A stretch of DNA of 64,000 bases, from positions 315,383 to 379,382 of the forward strand of contig JQIS01000009.1 of assembly GCA_000830175.1 (NCBI GenBank), written 5' to 3'. The translations under genes were made by a program, and so were the position numbers. Below are positions 53,400-63,514 of the stretch, piece after piece (the first letter of the stretch is position 1; each line of letters opens with the position of its first letter). Source of the DNA: Sulfurovum sp. FS08-3 (GTDB lineage: Bacteria; Campylobacterota; Campylobacteria; Campylobacterales; Sulfurovaceae). The notes under the pieces are model-generated. The model was not told the DNA's origin and made no database searches. It saw only the letters and a list, made by a program, of their open reading frames with translations.

Positions 53400-54059
53400 T
53401 TAGTAAGAGAACTTGTATCCTCTTCGTCGTACGGTGTGAATGACTTGAAACCCTAAAATATTTTTAAGGCGTTTGCGTATTTGGTTGATGGCTACTTCGA
53501 CGGTGTTGTCGCTCACATATTCAGGCTCTTCCCAAAGAGCATTGATAATCTCATCTTTGGAAAAAACCCGTTGCTTTCTCAGTGCCAAATAGGCCAAAAT
53601 ATCAAAGGTTTTACCGTTGAGCGAGACGATTTTCTCATCGTACTTAATCTTTTTGTTGATAATATCAATCACCAGTTTGCCTACATGAATTTTGGTACCA
53701 AAGAGACTGCGCATATTGGCTAGTACCTTTGCTGCCAAAAGATCAGGCATATCGCTCTCGTGACACACGACATCATCGATACCAAGCCGATACAAAGCGA
53801 TTTGATTTTTCTCTTTGTTGGTGAGTATGATAATTTTGGTCTCGCTCTTTTTCTTTTTGACATCATTAACGTATTTTTCAAGAGAGTATTTAATCCCCTC
53901 ATCGACTACAATAATGAGTTCATAGTGTCTAAAATCTGTAAAGTTTGTTGCATCGTAAAGATCCCTTGCATCATCAACGATACAGATAAAATATTTTTGC
54001 AGTTCAGTTTGAAGCTGTTTGACATACTCATTATCAAACCCGATTGTTAATATCCTCAT
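53400..54059 (-). CDS. Orphan OmpR-type regulator, HsrA/CosR-like
   Basis: 219 aa. N-terminal receiver-like domain without the acidic pair and without a clear phospho-Asp (IIVVDEG where the Asp strand should be); C-terminal winged helix ending EEPEYVSDNTVEVAINQIRK and VRRRGYKF. The ending closely matches HP1043 (HsrA) of Helicobacter and CosR of Campylobacter (from memory), essential phosphorylation-independent regulators of stress and metabolism. No sensor kinase is next to it. The receiver was probably never switched by phosphorylation. Confidence 0.85.
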   Translation of the reverse strand: MRILTIGFDNEYVKQLQTELQKYFICIVDDARDLYDATNFTDFRHYELIIVVDEGIKYSLEKYVNDVKKKKSETKIIILTNKEKNQIALYRLGIDDVVCHESDMPDLLAAKVLANMRSLFGTKIHVGKLVIDIINKKIKYDEKIVSLNGKTFDILAYLALRKQRVFSKDEIINALWEEPEYVSDNTVEVAINQIRKRLKNILGFQVIHTVRRRGYKFSY

Positions 54060-54133
54060 CCGCCTGTTTTCCTAGTTGATAATTTTTTAGATTAATTTTT
54101 GCTAAAAAATAATTTGAATAGGGAGTTATACCC

Positions 54134-54167
54134 AAAAGTTGCTTATTAAAAAATAAAATCAACTTTT
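54134..54167. terminator. Hairpin between dsbD and the regulator gene
   Basis: Eight-base perfect stem (AAAAGTTG/CAACTTTT) with an 18-base A/T loop; a long T run follows on the plus strand. Could end dsbD transcription (minus strand, 39 bases after its stop) or be chance in A/T-rich DNA. Confidence 0.4.
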
Positions 54168-54205
54168 AAGTTTTTTTTGCTATACTATTGTCATTTTCAA
54201 AATTA

Positions 54206-55999
54206 TTATTTAATCGTTTGCAAATGCCGTATAAACGGCTCTGGAGCTATAAATCCCGTAATGGTTTTAGAAGAGAGATAGCGATTTTGTGTATCAAAAA
54301 AGATGATATTGGGAGTACCAAAAAGTTTGTACTTGTTTAATATATCTTTATCATCTTGCGTATTATCACTTAAATCTACTTTTATAAAGGTGAAATTTCG
54401 CATTATATCTTTGACTTTAGCATCACTAAAGGTTATTAAATCCAACTCTTTGCACGCTGCACATGACTTTTTGGTAAAATCAACAATCACAGGTTTGTGA
54501 CTCGCTTCAATCTCTTTTTCCAATCGCTCAATTGTGTAGCCCTTATAATCCTTTTTGTCACTCTTTTCGATGGTAATAGAAGAGGTTGTAAACTTCTCAA
54601 AAGGCTTTAATATTGAAGTAGCTCCGCTCAATACCCCGATAAAAAGTGCCATAGCGTAAAAGATTGAAGCTACAGCCAAGATTTTGGCAACATAGCCCAA
54701 AAATCCTGATACTTTTTCGCTATTAAATAGACCCAAATAGAGAGAAAAACCTACAAACCAAAGGCTATAGAGCAACATCGAAAGGGTATCGCTTAGAATG
54801 CGTGCAATCATATAGATAGCCAAAAGCAACATAATAATCCCAAAAAATTGCGAAACCTTGCTCATCCATCCACCAGGTTTAGGCATAAATCTCCCCGCTC
54901 CCAATCCAATAAGCAGTAGCGGCATCCCCATACCAAAACTCATAATAAACAACGCCAATCCCCCAAGCAAGGCATCTCCACTTTGAGAGATAAAGAGTAT
55001 CGCCCCTCCAAGAGGCGGTGCTACACAAGGACCTACAATCAAAGCCGAAAGCAATCCCATGATAGCCGTACCCGCTACGCCCCCTTTGCCTTGAGCTTTG
55101 TCGCTCATTTTGGTGATTTTGCTCTGCCATGAAGAGGGTAATCCTAGCTCAAAATAGCCAAAAAGCGAAAAAGCAAGAGCTACAAAGAGTGCTGCAAAGA
55201 TACTCAATACCCATGGATTTTGCATCGAGGCTTGAATATCGGCTCCCATAAGTCCTGCAATAAGTCCTACTACTGTATAGGTTGTCGCCATGGAAAGCAC
55301 ATAGATAAGTGAGATAAAAAATCCTTTGGAGGCTGAGGGTTTACCCTCTCCCGATTGCGATACGATGATAGAGGAGAGAATGGGTATCATAGGAAAGATA
55401 CAAGGAGTGAGTGAAAGCAACAATCCAAAGAGAAAAAAGAGAAACAAAATAAACCAAAAGCTCTCTTTAGCTAAAGCATCGGCGATGTTTTGGGTACTGG
55501 TATCTTGACTCAAAGCTGAAATTTTATCAAAGGCTGAACTCTCTTTGGTCTCTTCTTTAATGATATTTGAAGTAGGTGAGCGATGTTTGAAATCAAACGT
55601 TTGGGTAATAGGCTGATAGCATATCCCACTTGTCGAACACCCCATAAGCTCAATTTGAAGCGTATAGTCACCCTTTACTTTGGATTCAATCGTATCAAGG
55701 TCGAAATCAACAACTACTTCGTGTTCATAGACCATCTCGCCCTCATCATCAATAGCACTGGGCAAAGCGGGGGAAAGTTCCAAAGAGGTTGGTTTAATAA
55801 TAGTGTATTTAAGAGAGTTTTGATAGAGATGAATATCTTTGCCCAATGTAATTTTGGTTTGCAGTTTGTTACCGATAATGTTTGCCTCAACAATAAAGGC
55901 CTCGGAGGGCTTGAGAAATGTGTTTTGTTGAGGTGTATTGACACCAAAAGCAAAGAGCATAGAACTCATAAACATCGCAACAACAAAGAGTTTTCGCAT
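54206..55999 (-). CDS. dsbD: Thiol:disulfide interchange protein DsbD
   Basis: 597 aa. Passes electrons from cytosolic thioredoxin to periplasmic thiol proteins. Signal peptide; N-terminal DsbD-alpha domain with its Cys pair in MGCSTSGICYQP (near residue 120); eight-helix membrane core with TPCIFPMIP and GPCVAPPLGG; C-terminal thioredoxin domain with KKSCAACKEL (near 512). Complete three-module form. Divergent from the ABC-auxiliary lipoprotein gene. Confidence 0.96.
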   Translation of the reverse strand: MRKLFVVAMFMSSMLFAFGVNTPQQNTFLKPSEAFIVEANIIGNKLQTKITLGKDIHLYQNSLKYTIIKPTSLELSPALPSAIDDEGEMVYEHEVVVDFDLDTIESKVKGDYTLQIELMGCSTSGICYQPITQTFDFKHRSPTSNIIKEETKESSAFDKISALSQDTSTQNIADALAKESFWFILFLFFLFGLLLSLTPCIFPMIPILSSIIVSQSGEGKPSASKGFFISLIYVLSMATTYTVVGLIAGLMGADIQASMQNPWVLSIFAALFVALAFSLFGYFELGLPSSWQSKITKMSDKAQGKGGVAGTAIMGLLSALIVGPCVAPPLGGAILFISQSGDALLGGLALFIMSFGMGMPLLLIGLGAGRFMPKPGGWMSKVSQFFGIIMLLLAIYMIARILSDTLSMLLYSLWFVGFSLYLGLFNSEKVSGFLGYVAKILAVASIFYAMALFIGVLSGATSILKPFEKFTTSSITIEKSDKKDYKGYTIERLEKEIEASHKPVIVDFTKKSCAACKELDLITFSDAKVKDIMRNFTFIKVDLSDNTQDDKDILNKYKLFGTPNIIFFDTQNRYLSSKTITGFIAPEPFIRHLQTIK

Positions 56000-56104
56000 A
56001 AATAGTCCTTATATGTATCTAATAGGAAACTATAGCTTACAAATGTAAATAGAGGATTAATCACAATTTGGCTAAAATTTGCCCCTATTAAAGGAGTCTT
56101 ATTT

Positions 56105-56680
56105 ATGCAAAAATCTACAATCTACTTTCTCCTAGCGACTCTACTGTTTGTATCGTGTTCCAAGCCTGTGACCATTTATACCCTTGATGCCCCTGACATA
56201 TCGCCTCACAAGCAAACCCGATACGCCCATAGCACCATCAAAATCGCCTACCCCAAAAGCATCAAAGATATGATGAGTCGTGACATTATAATCAAATACG
56301 ATACCAACAAACAAAGCTTTTATCAACACTCCATTTGGGCAGAAAATATCAACCGCCTCACCATGGCGTATATCACCGATGTATTGGAGCGTAGCCGACT
56401 CTTCAAAACCACAATGAACTACTCATCTTACGCCAAAAGCGACTTTTTATTGGAGATTTTCATTCATCAAATGCACCACCGTATCTATCATGAGGGCTCC
56501 TATGCACTCCTCTCTATTAAGCTCAATCTTTTGCGTAGCAACAACTCCAATCTTATTAAAACCCGACACTTTAATTACCGTATTCCCACCGCCACACAAG
56601 ATGTCAAAGGCTTCATGGAGTCCAACCAAAAAGCATGGAATCAATTTCAAAGCGATATGATAGAGTGGATTGCGCAGTAA
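56105..56680 (+). CDS. ABC-type transport auxiliary lipoprotein
   Basis: 191 aa. Lipobox FVSC, so Cys18 is lipidated. Then the ABC_trans_aux pattern: VTIYTLDAPD, SIWAENINRLTMAYITDVLERS, and FLLEIFIHQMHHRI. These are partners of MlaD/PqiB-type lipid transport systems. The other subunits are not beside it; it faces the TRAP permease at convergent ends 12 bases apart. Confidence 0.88.
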   Translation: MQKSTIYFLLATLLFVSCSKPVTIYTLDAPDISPHKQTRYAHSTIKIAYPKSIKDMMSRDIIIKYDTNKQSFYQHSIWAENINRLTMAYITDVLERSRLFKTTMNYSSYAKSDFLLEIFIHQMHHRIYHEGSYALLSIKLNLLRSNNSNLIKTRHFNYRIPTATQDVKGFMESNQKAWNQFQSDMIEWIAQ

Positions 56681-56692
56681 TTTTGTTCATTG

Positions 56693-58543
56693 CTACCATA
56701 AATAAATGAGAGCAGGAAAAGCAATCACAATCAAAATCGCTACGATTTGCAACACGATATAAGGCACAACGCCTCGATAAATATCACCTGTACTGACCAA
56801 ATCTTTGGCACTTCCTTTGAGATAAAAGAGCGTAAAGCCAAAGGGTGGGGTCAAAAATGAAGCCTGAAGATTGAGAGCAATAAGGATAGCAAACCAAACA
56901 GGATCAATCCCCAATGAGTTTACAATAGGCAACAAAATAGGCACTACCACAAAAGCAATCTCAATAAAATCAATAAAAAACCCTAGCAAAAAGATAACAA
57001 TCATCGCCACGGCGATAAAGAGAGCCTTTGAACCCAAATCATTAGCAAAAAACTCCAACGCCAAATCTCCGCCACCTAGTTCATTGAAAACCAGCGAAAA
57101 AATCGTTGCACCAATAAGTATCATAAATATCATCGAAGTTAATTTAACGCTCTCAAAAGAGGCATATTGGATAGTCTCACGATTAAGCCCTCCCTTAAAC
57201 CACGCTATAAGCAAAGCTCCCATTACCTCAATAGCTGCCGATTCCGTAGGGGTTGCAATCCCGCTAAAAATCGAACCCAACACCACCACCATCAAAAAAA
57301 GCGGTGGGAGCAATGAAGCCAAAAGTTCTTGGGTGCTAATCTTTTGCTCCTCTTGGATAGCGGGTGCGACGTGGGGATTGAGCCACGCTACTATCAAAAT
57401 ATAGGCAATATAGAGTCCAACAAGTATCATGGAGGGAACCACAGCCGCACGAAAGAGATCGCCTACACTCAAATGCATCTGATCGCCCAAAATAATAAGC
57501 ACCACCGATGGGGGAATAATCTGCCCCAACGTCCCACTTGCCGCAACAGCCCCACTAGCAAGTGAGGGTGAGTAGTGGTGTTTGAGCATAAGGGGCAAAG
57601 CAATAAGGCTAAGCATCACCACACTAGCCCCCACAATCCCTGTACTAGCCCCCAATATCGCTCCTACAAGCACCACGCCAATCGCCAATCCGCCTCGCAC
57701 CGTGCCAAAAAGTCGTGCCACGCTCAAAAGCAAATCTTGTGCCATACGGGTCTTTTGCAAAATAAGTCCCATTAAAATAAAGAGCGGTACTGCCATAAGT
57801 GTACCATTTTGCATAATGCCGTATATTCGGTAAGAGAGCATATCAAATATCCCCAAACCTATATCATCGGTAAGCGTAGCAAACAGCAATCCTACTCCCG
57901 AAAAGACAAACGCCACCTCAAACCCTGCAAAGAGCATGACGAGTGAGAACAAAAACATAATCACTACAGGTTCTATCCAATACTCCCCATCCATCATCGC
58001 CAAAGCAACAATCGCTCCCACAAAAGCCAAAAATCGCAAAAGCACTTTAAAAGAAGTAATCGCTTGTAGGGCTTTGAGCATTTGATTAAAGGCTTCGATA
58101 ATCACCAAAACAAAGGCAACAAAAACAAAACCTTTGATGATAAATCGATGCGTTAGCCCCCCTGGGTCGCTTGATATTTCATTTTGATAAAAGCTTTGCA
58201 GTGCCATATCCCAACCCCCCATGGCAATAATTACCGATGAGGGAATCACCAAAAAAACCATTGAGAGGAGCTTAATGGTGGCTTTGGTGTTGTTTGAGTA
58301 CCTATCAAAGAGTATATCGACTCTCACATGTGCATCGCTTTTGAGAGCATAGGCAATACCTAGCAAAAAGAGTACATCAAAAATATGCCACTCCAGCTCT
58401 TGCAACGCTATCGAACCCGAAGCAAAAAGATACCGCATAAGCGTATCATAAAAAACCAACAAAGCCAAAGCCACCACCAAAAAAGCCGACAACCGCCCGA
58501 TGTTTTGGGAAAAAAACCCCAGTAGATTTACTATTTTATTCAC
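56693..58543 (-). CDS. Fused TRAP transporter permease (DctQ-DctM)
   Basis: 616 aa. First 165 residues are a four-helix DctQ small subunit (RYLFASGSIALQELEWHIF, HVRVDILFDRYS), then the twelve-helix DctM large subunit (GASTGIVGASVVMLSL, GTLGQIIPPSVVLIILGDQ, ATPTESAA). Sodium-driven uptake of organic acids or similar solutes. The periplasmic DctP protein that gives specificity is absent here, so the substrate is unknown. 18 bases after tlyA. Confidence 0.95.
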   Translation of the reverse strand: MNKIVNLLGFFSQNIGRLSAFLVVALALLVFYDTLMRYLFASGSIALQELEWHIFDVLFLLGIAYALKSDAHVRVDILFDRYSNNTKATIKLLSMVFLVIPSSVIIAMGGWDMALQSFYQNEISSDPGGLTHRFIIKGFVFVAFVLVIIEAFNQMLKALQAITSFKVLLRFLAFVGAIVALAMMDGEYWIEPVVIMFLFSLVMLFAGFEVAFVFSGVGLLFATLTDDIGLGIFDMLSYRIYGIMQNGTLMAVPLFILMGLILQKTRMAQDLLLSVARLFGTVRGGLAIGVVLVGAILGASTGIVGASVVMLSLIALPLMLKHHYSPSLASGAVAASGTLGQIIPPSVVLIILGDQMHLSVGDLFRAAVVPSMILVGLYIAYILIVAWLNPHVAPAIQEEQKISTQELLASLLPPLFLMVVVLGSIFSGIATPTESAAIEVMGALLIAWFKGGLNRETIQYASFESVKLTSMIFMILIGATIFSLVFNELGGGDLALEFFANDLGSKALFIAVAMIVIFLLGFFIDFIEIAFVVVPILLPIVNSLGIDPVWFAILIALNLQASFLTPPFGFTLFYLKGSAKDLVSTGDIYRGVVPYIVLQIVAILIVIAFPALIYLW

Positions 58544-58560
58544 TCTCTTCTCCTTGTGTC

Positions 58561-59292
58561 TTAAATATCTTTTTCAAAACTCTCATCACCCTTCACAAAA
58601 TGGTACAAATACTCCAAATTTCCCTCTTTGCCTGTGAGTGAGGAGGGGGATAGGTGTAGGAGTTTCCAATTGAGCTTTTGGGTGGTTTGCAAAAAACTCT
58701 TTTGGGCTTGTTTGATGGCTTCTCCATCAATCACTACCCCTTTTTTGTCTCGTTTGGCATCTTTGCCCACTTCAAATTGGGGTTTGTAGAGGATGATAAT
58801 ATCTTGTGAGGCAAGTCGATGAATATCGTCAATAATTTGCACAATAGAGATAAACGAGACATCGCACGTCACTACTTCATAGTTTTTATTGCTCACAAAG
58901 TCTCTAATATCAACGCCCTCAAAAAGGCTAAGTTTTGGATGGTTGCGTAAAGAGTGGTGCAATTGGTCGCTTCCTACATCGACGCAATCAAGCTCCCCTA
59001 CCCCATTTTCAAGCAATATTTGCGCAAACCCCCCCGTCGATGAGCCAATATCCAAAGCCACTTTGTGGTTTAAATCCAGTGAATATTCCCTTAAAAACCC
59101 CTCCAATTTTTGAGCCGCACGTGAGACGTAGAATTTTGACTTTTGAATATCGATAGTAGAATGTTCATTAATCTTGCTAGAGGCTTTAGCAACTTTGCCA
59201 TCAACCAAAACCAACCCCTCTTCAATCGCCACCAACGCCCGATTGCGACTCTCAAAATAGCCGTTTTGGACGAGGTAAATATCTAGACGCAT
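58561..59292 (-). CDS. tlyA: TlyA-family rRNA 2'-O-methyltransferase / haemolysin
   Basis: 243 aa. N-terminal S4 RNA-binding domain (MRLDIYLVQNGYFESRNRAL), then a FtsJ-like Rossmann methyltransferase with DIGSSTGGF (SAM) near residue 81, and KPQFEVGKD. TlyA methylates 16S and 23S rRNA in Mycobacterium and Campylobacter and affects capreomycin sensitivity. The ATG directly follows the tamB-like stop. Confidence 0.95.
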   Translation of the reverse strand: MRLDIYLVQNGYFESRNRALVAIEEGLVLVDGKVAKASSKINEHSTIDIQKSKFYVSRAAQKLEGFLREYSLDLNHKVALDIGSSTGGFAQILLENGVGELDCVDVGSDQLHHSLRNHPKLSLFEGVDIRDFVSNKNYEVVTCDVSFISIVQIIDDIHRLASQDIIILYKPQFEVGKDAKRDKKGVVIDGEAIKQAQKSFLQTTQKLNWKLLHLSPSSLTGKEGNLEYLYHFVKGDESFEKDI

Positions 59293-61674
59293 CTACATCT
59301 CCCCTTTATAAAATATATCCATCGAACTGGACTCTTTGTTGATGATGAAGTCTGCTTCGATGTTTTTGGAGTGTTCGTAGAGTATTTTCACGCTTGATAC
59401 CTCATCGCCTAGATAGATAATGGTAATCTTATCGCCTATTTTTTTGCCCACTTCAAATGTGCTATCGCTAATGACAAAATGCTCTACCCTAAGCCCCATA
59501 TTAGCCAAAAAGGATTTTGCCAACGCACCGCCTAAGAGATATTGCAAATCCTCTGTTTTGTTGAGCCTCGCACCCTGTGAGGTATCGAGAAGCAGCACCG
59601 ATAAAATCTCCTCTTTGGACATAAGAGGCGTAGAGGAGAAGTTGAGAATAGGCTCTGTTGGCGTACCTACTACCAATATGGTGATTTTGGCATCATTACT
59701 ATTGTAGTGTGCTTTGATATCCAAAATAGGCTCGGCGGGGTTGCCTTTGAAATGAATGGCACTTTTGCTAAGGCGGATGATTTTGTTTTGCAATACGTAA
59801 TAACTGCTCCAATCTATCAACTTAATACTCCCCTTAAGTCTTATATCTTTGGCTTTTTCTTTGGTGAGTTTGAGATGGCTATGGGCTTGGATGCTCATCT
59901 CGTTTGTTTTGTAGATCAAGGGGGCTAAGGTCTCTATGGCTAAATCGATGCGAAGATTATCGGGGGCTTTTTTTTGAGATTTGTGGAGAAATACTATATC
60001 TTTGTCGAGTGCAAAATTCTCGTTTTGTTGCATTTTGTACAAGATACTCCCACCATCAAGCTTAATGCCTCCTTTGATATCAATGCTATCTCCATTCACC
60101 AACACCACCGCATCGCTTTGGATAGTTGTGTCGATGTAGTCGGGGTGTTTGAGCTTCAATCCCTCACCCACAATACGAAACGCTCCCTTGGATTGCTTGT
60201 AATTTCCCTCCACCCACAAGGCATCGTTGAGCCAAAACTTATCGACTCTTAGTACGCCATCTTTGTAGTGGAGCGTAGAGGGTTTGGTAGCAAAAAACTT
60301 CATCTTTTGGGCGGTTAATTGGTAGCTTTGGATGGTTAGGCTTTGGGTGTTGCCTTTGGCTTTGAGTTGTATGTCGCTAATGGAGTTTTTCTCAATCGAA
60401 AGAGCATTGGAACGCAAACGTAGAGTGATATTTTTTTGATTGGTGAGTGTCATGTTGGCAAACATATCACCTTTTAGGCGTGGTGTTTCAAGGTCGTAGA
60501 TAGGTTTGAGCGTTTTGAGCAGTTGGCTTAGTGAGGTGATGTTTATATCGGCGTTAAGCTTTTGGTTGGGATTGCCTTTGAGTCTCACACTTTGGGAGGC
60601 TACTTTGAGGTGTGCATCGATGGTTTTTGAGAGATAGGCAAGATTGGCTTGGATGCGTTTGGATTTGAGTGCGACTGTGAGCGTTTGGTTGATATCCATT
60701 TGGGCTTGAAGCTCTATCTTGCCTAGCTTATCGAGGTGCAAACGGTTATCAAAGCGGTGTAACATCGAATCTTTGGGGAAACTAAGCCAACCCTTTAGCC
60801 CCATTGCCCCATCGTAAGTACCATCAAGTTGCAGACTCACCGCATTGGAATCGATAGAGAGGTAGCTATAGATTGGTCTAATCCCATCAAGTGCAAAATT
60901 GGAAGTAAGCACAAAATCGGCTTCCAGTGTTTGCAACGACGCTGGAAGCAACGCTTTGGGTTTGAGCCTCTCTTTGCTGTAAAGCGTAAGGATAGAGCGG
61001 TTGAAATCGTGCGTGACAAAACTCCCTACCAATGCTTTGGATTGCAACTCCACCACCACTCCTTGCTTATCACCTTTGAAATCAACCGCAAGATTATCCA
61101 ATATCTCACCGTAATCCTCAAAAGCCTCTTCTTGATGCGTAATTGTGCCATTATAATGTAAGGTTTGTATATCGATACGGCTTTGGAGTATGATATTTTG
61201 AAGATAGGGAGTATCTATCGTGCTTTTTATATCCGCCCTACCCTCTCTAAGCTTAGCCTCTAGTTCGATACGATACGCCCCATACGAGGCGTTGAGTTGG
61301 AGTTTCTCTATGGCTATCTTCCATGTAGAGGGGGTGCTTTGGGTCGTATTATCCTCTCCCAAAAGCCTAGAGAATGCAAGGGTTTGATTGATATCGACAT
61401 CTTTAATTACGCACGAATCTATCGCAATGGTTTGATTGAGTAGCTCCCACACACTCCATTGACAAGCGATGCGTGAGATAACGGGTTCTCCTTTTAGGGC
61501 TATTGTCTCTATTTCAAGCGTATGCCAAAAATTCCCCTTAATCGATGCAATAGAGATATTTTTATCTTGGAGATAGGCATTGGCAAAATGAAGCGTAAGC
61601 GGGGCTTTAAAGGCATACAAAACACTAAGCACCAACGCAACCATTACCCCTAATCCTAAGAGCAATCTTCTCAA
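59293..61674 (-). CDS. tamB: TamB-like translocation and assembly protein
   Basis: 793 aa, much shorter than the 1259 of E. coli. N-terminal inner-membrane helix, then a long run of beta strands (lipid-transport groove of AsmA/TamB type) and a typical C-terminal TamB domain (SVLLLDTSQGARL, LGGALAKSFLANMGLR, GKKIGDKITIIYLGDEVSS). TTG start overlapping the tamA-like stop (TTGA). With TamA it moves proteins or phospholipids to the outer membrane. Confidence 0.88.
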   Translation of the reverse strand: MRRLLLGLGVMVALVLSVLYAFKAPLTLHFANAYLQDKNISIASIKGNFWHTLEIETIALKGEPVISRIACQWSVWELLNQTIAIDSCVIKDVDINQTLAFSRLLGEDNTTQSTPSTWKIAIEKLQLNASYGAYRIELEAKLREGRADIKSTIDTPYLQNIILQSRIDIQTLHYNGTITHQEEAFEDYGEILDNLAVDFKGDKQGVVVELQSKALVGSFVTHDFNRSILTLYSKERLKPKALLPASLQTLEADFVLTSNFALDGIRPIYSYLSIDSNAVSLQLDGTYDGAMGLKGWLSFPKDSMLHRFDNRLHLDKLGKIELQAQMDINQTLTVALKSKRIQANLAYLSKTIDAHLKVASQSVRLKGNPNQKLNADINITSLSQLLKTLKPIYDLETPRLKGDMFANMTLTNQKNITLRLRSNALSIEKNSISDIQLKAKGNTQSLTIQSYQLTAQKMKFFATKPSTLHYKDGVLRVDKFWLNDALWVEGNYKQSKGAFRIVGEGLKLKHPDYIDTTIQSDAVVLVNGDSIDIKGGIKLDGGSILYKMQQNENFALDKDIVFLHKSQKKAPDNLRIDLAIETLAPLIYKTNEMSIQAHSHLKLTKEKAKDIRLKGSIKLIDWSSYYVLQNKIIRLSKSAIHFKGNPAEPILDIKAHYNSNDAKITILVVGTPTEPILNFSSTPLMSKEEILSVLLLDTSQGARLNKTEDLQYLLGGALAKSFLANMGLRVEHFVISDSTFEVGKKIGDKITIIYLGDEVSSVKILYEHSKNIEADFIINKESSSMDIFYKGEM

Positions 61675-63386
61675 AACGACTGTCCTAATTGAAAAATAAT
61701 GCCATAATCTTGGGTCTCTTGTGCATTCACCCCCACATCGATTTTAAAAGGACCAATGGGGGTATTGTAGCGTATTCCTGCTCCTACGGTTTGGATAGAG
61801 TCTCCATTCAATCGCCTCTCAAGGTCGCTTATCATCGAAATATCACTAAAAATAGCTCCCGAGAGTTCATGGTAGAGCGGATAATTAGCTTCAAGCGAGA
61901 GATTGGCCATCGTCACACCGCCCAACGTACTATCGCTCCCATCTGCACCAATGACACCCAGTTCGTTGTACCCATAGGCACGGTTAGAGAAGCTCCCCCC
62001 TGCAAAAAACTTTTTGGTTTGGGGCGTTTGGTTGTGGAGTTCATCGATAGAGCCTAGTTTCAATACACTCGAAAGCGTCAAATCCTCAAAGCTTTTGATG
62101 TATCGTCCTTCTACAAAAATCTTGGAGTAGCTTCGGGCTTGGTCGTTGTAAGGGAGTCCATACTCTATCGTCGAGGCGAGATAGTAGCCATTTTTGGGAT
62201 TGAGTTTGGAGTCACGCCTATCGTAAACGACTTTGAGATAGGGATAGATAAGCAACAAATTGGTTTCATTTAGCGTCAAAGCTTCTCCGCTTTTGCTGGT
62301 ATAATCGGTCGTCTCATACCCCAAACCGACGAAGTAGTTTAGCCCTGCTATCTCTTTGGTGAGTTCAAAAGAGCCATAAAATAGATGCGTATCAAAATCC
62401 TCATAGTACTTCTCGATCTTATAACCCAACATCAACGTATAATCAAAATAGAACCCAAAGGTATCGATAGAGGGCATAAAAAGCTGGGTTTGGAGGGAGT
62501 ACAATTGTCGTGAGAGTTCAAGCTGCGCCCAGAGCTTTTTGGCATCGCTCAAAAAATTAAATCGCTCCACACTTGCCAAAGCCCGTAGCCCTAGATTGGT
62601 ATCGTACCCTACGCCGTATTTGTATTTGATATTTTTTTCTCTCTCTTTGAGGCTGATAGTGATAGGCACGGTACTGGCATTTTTGTCGCTGTAATCAACC
62701 ACTATCGCATCAAAGGCTTCAAGCTTTTGGAGTGTGTCGTAAATATCGGCTATGGCTTGGGTATCGAAGCGTTTGCCTTGGGTGATATGGATGTGTGAAA
62801 GCACAATAGGTGCTTTGATACTCTCCAACCCCTCGACTTTGACCGCCCCAAAATGGCATATTTGGTTTTTTTGGATTGTGTAGTGGAGCGTTGCGTGGCG
62901 ATTGGGCAAATCGACGTAGGCTTTGTTGTCGTAGTGGTAGCTACAGTAGCCTTTGGCGAGGAGCTTTTTTTGGATACTATTTTTGAGTTTGGAGAATGCA
63001 CTAGGATTGAAGCGTTCACCCTTTTGGGGCATTTTGATTTTGGTGAGTTCAAAGTCGCTTTGGATAGTAATATCTTTGATGATAATAGGGTCGTTTTCGC
63101 TAATCTCTACGGTGATATTGTGTTCACGAGGCACAATGCGAATAGAACTACCAAAAAAACCGTGCATTCGGTAGAGGGCTTTGAGCGTAGCGTGGAGATT
63201 GGAGGATTGGGAACGCTCGATTGTGGGGGTATCGCTCTTGTAAAACTCATAAAACTCTCTCTTTTTGACCCCAATAGCCTCCAAAATCCTCTTATCGCTA
63301 AGCGTTTGGTTGCCTTTGAGTGCAATCTCTACTTCATCGGAAACCAGTACAGAAGTGAGCCAAACCATTACCATCACCAAACGCAA
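61671..63386 (-). CDS. tamA: TamA-like outer-membrane assembly protein (Omp85 family)
   Basis: 571 aa from a TTG preceded by AAAGGAG; the frame extends 27 codons upstream without a ribosome site. Short signal peptide, three POTRA-like domains (about 20-265; for example EIALKGNQTLSDKRILEAIGV, KMPQKGERFNPSAF) and a 16-strand barrel (KYKYGVGYDTNLGLRALA, PLYHELSGAIFSD, GIRYNTPIGPFKIDVGV). Shares an operon with tamB-like and tlyA. Confidence 0.9.
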   Translation of the reverse strand: MRLVMVMVWLTSVLVSDEVEIALKGNQTLSDKRILEAIGVKKREFYEFYKSDTPTIERSQSSNLHATLKALYRMHGFFGSSIRIVPREHNITVEISENDPIIIKDITIQSDFELTKIKMPQKGERFNPSAFSKLKNSIQKKLLAKGYCSYHYDNKAYVDLPNRHATLHYTIQKNQICHFGAVKVEGLESIKAPIVLSHIHITQGKRFDTQAIADIYDTLQKLEAFDAIVVDYSDKNASTVPITISLKEREKNIKYKYGVGYDTNLGLRALASVERFNFLSDAKKLWAQLELSRQLYSLQTQLFMPSIDTFGFYFDYTLMLGYKIEKYYEDFDTHLFYGSFELTKEIAGLNYFVGLGYETTDYTSKSGEALTLNETNLLLIYPYLKVVYDRRDSKLNPKNGYYLASTIEYGLPYNDQARSYSKIFVEGRYIKSFEDLTLSSVLKLGSIDELHNQTPQTKKFFAGGSFSNRAYGYNELGVIGADGSDSTLGGVTMANLSLEANYPLYHELSGAIFSDISMISDLERRLNGDSIQTVGAGIRYNTPIGPFKIDVGVNAQETQDYGIIFQLGQSF

Positions 63387-63480
63387 ACTCTCTCCTTTAC
63401 TATTTATTAATATCAAAGTATTATAACACAAATAAAATTTCACCCACATTTGAAGCAAAATACCCAAAGATAAATAACGC

Positions 63481-63486
63481 TATAAT
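63481..63486 (+). promoter_or_regulatory. -10 box for the STAND NTPase gene
   Basis: TATAAT 29 bases before the ATG, in the divergent spacer with the tamA-like gene. Confidence 0.4.
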
Positions 63487-63514
63487 AATCCCTATCAAAC
63501 CAAAAGGCAGATAG

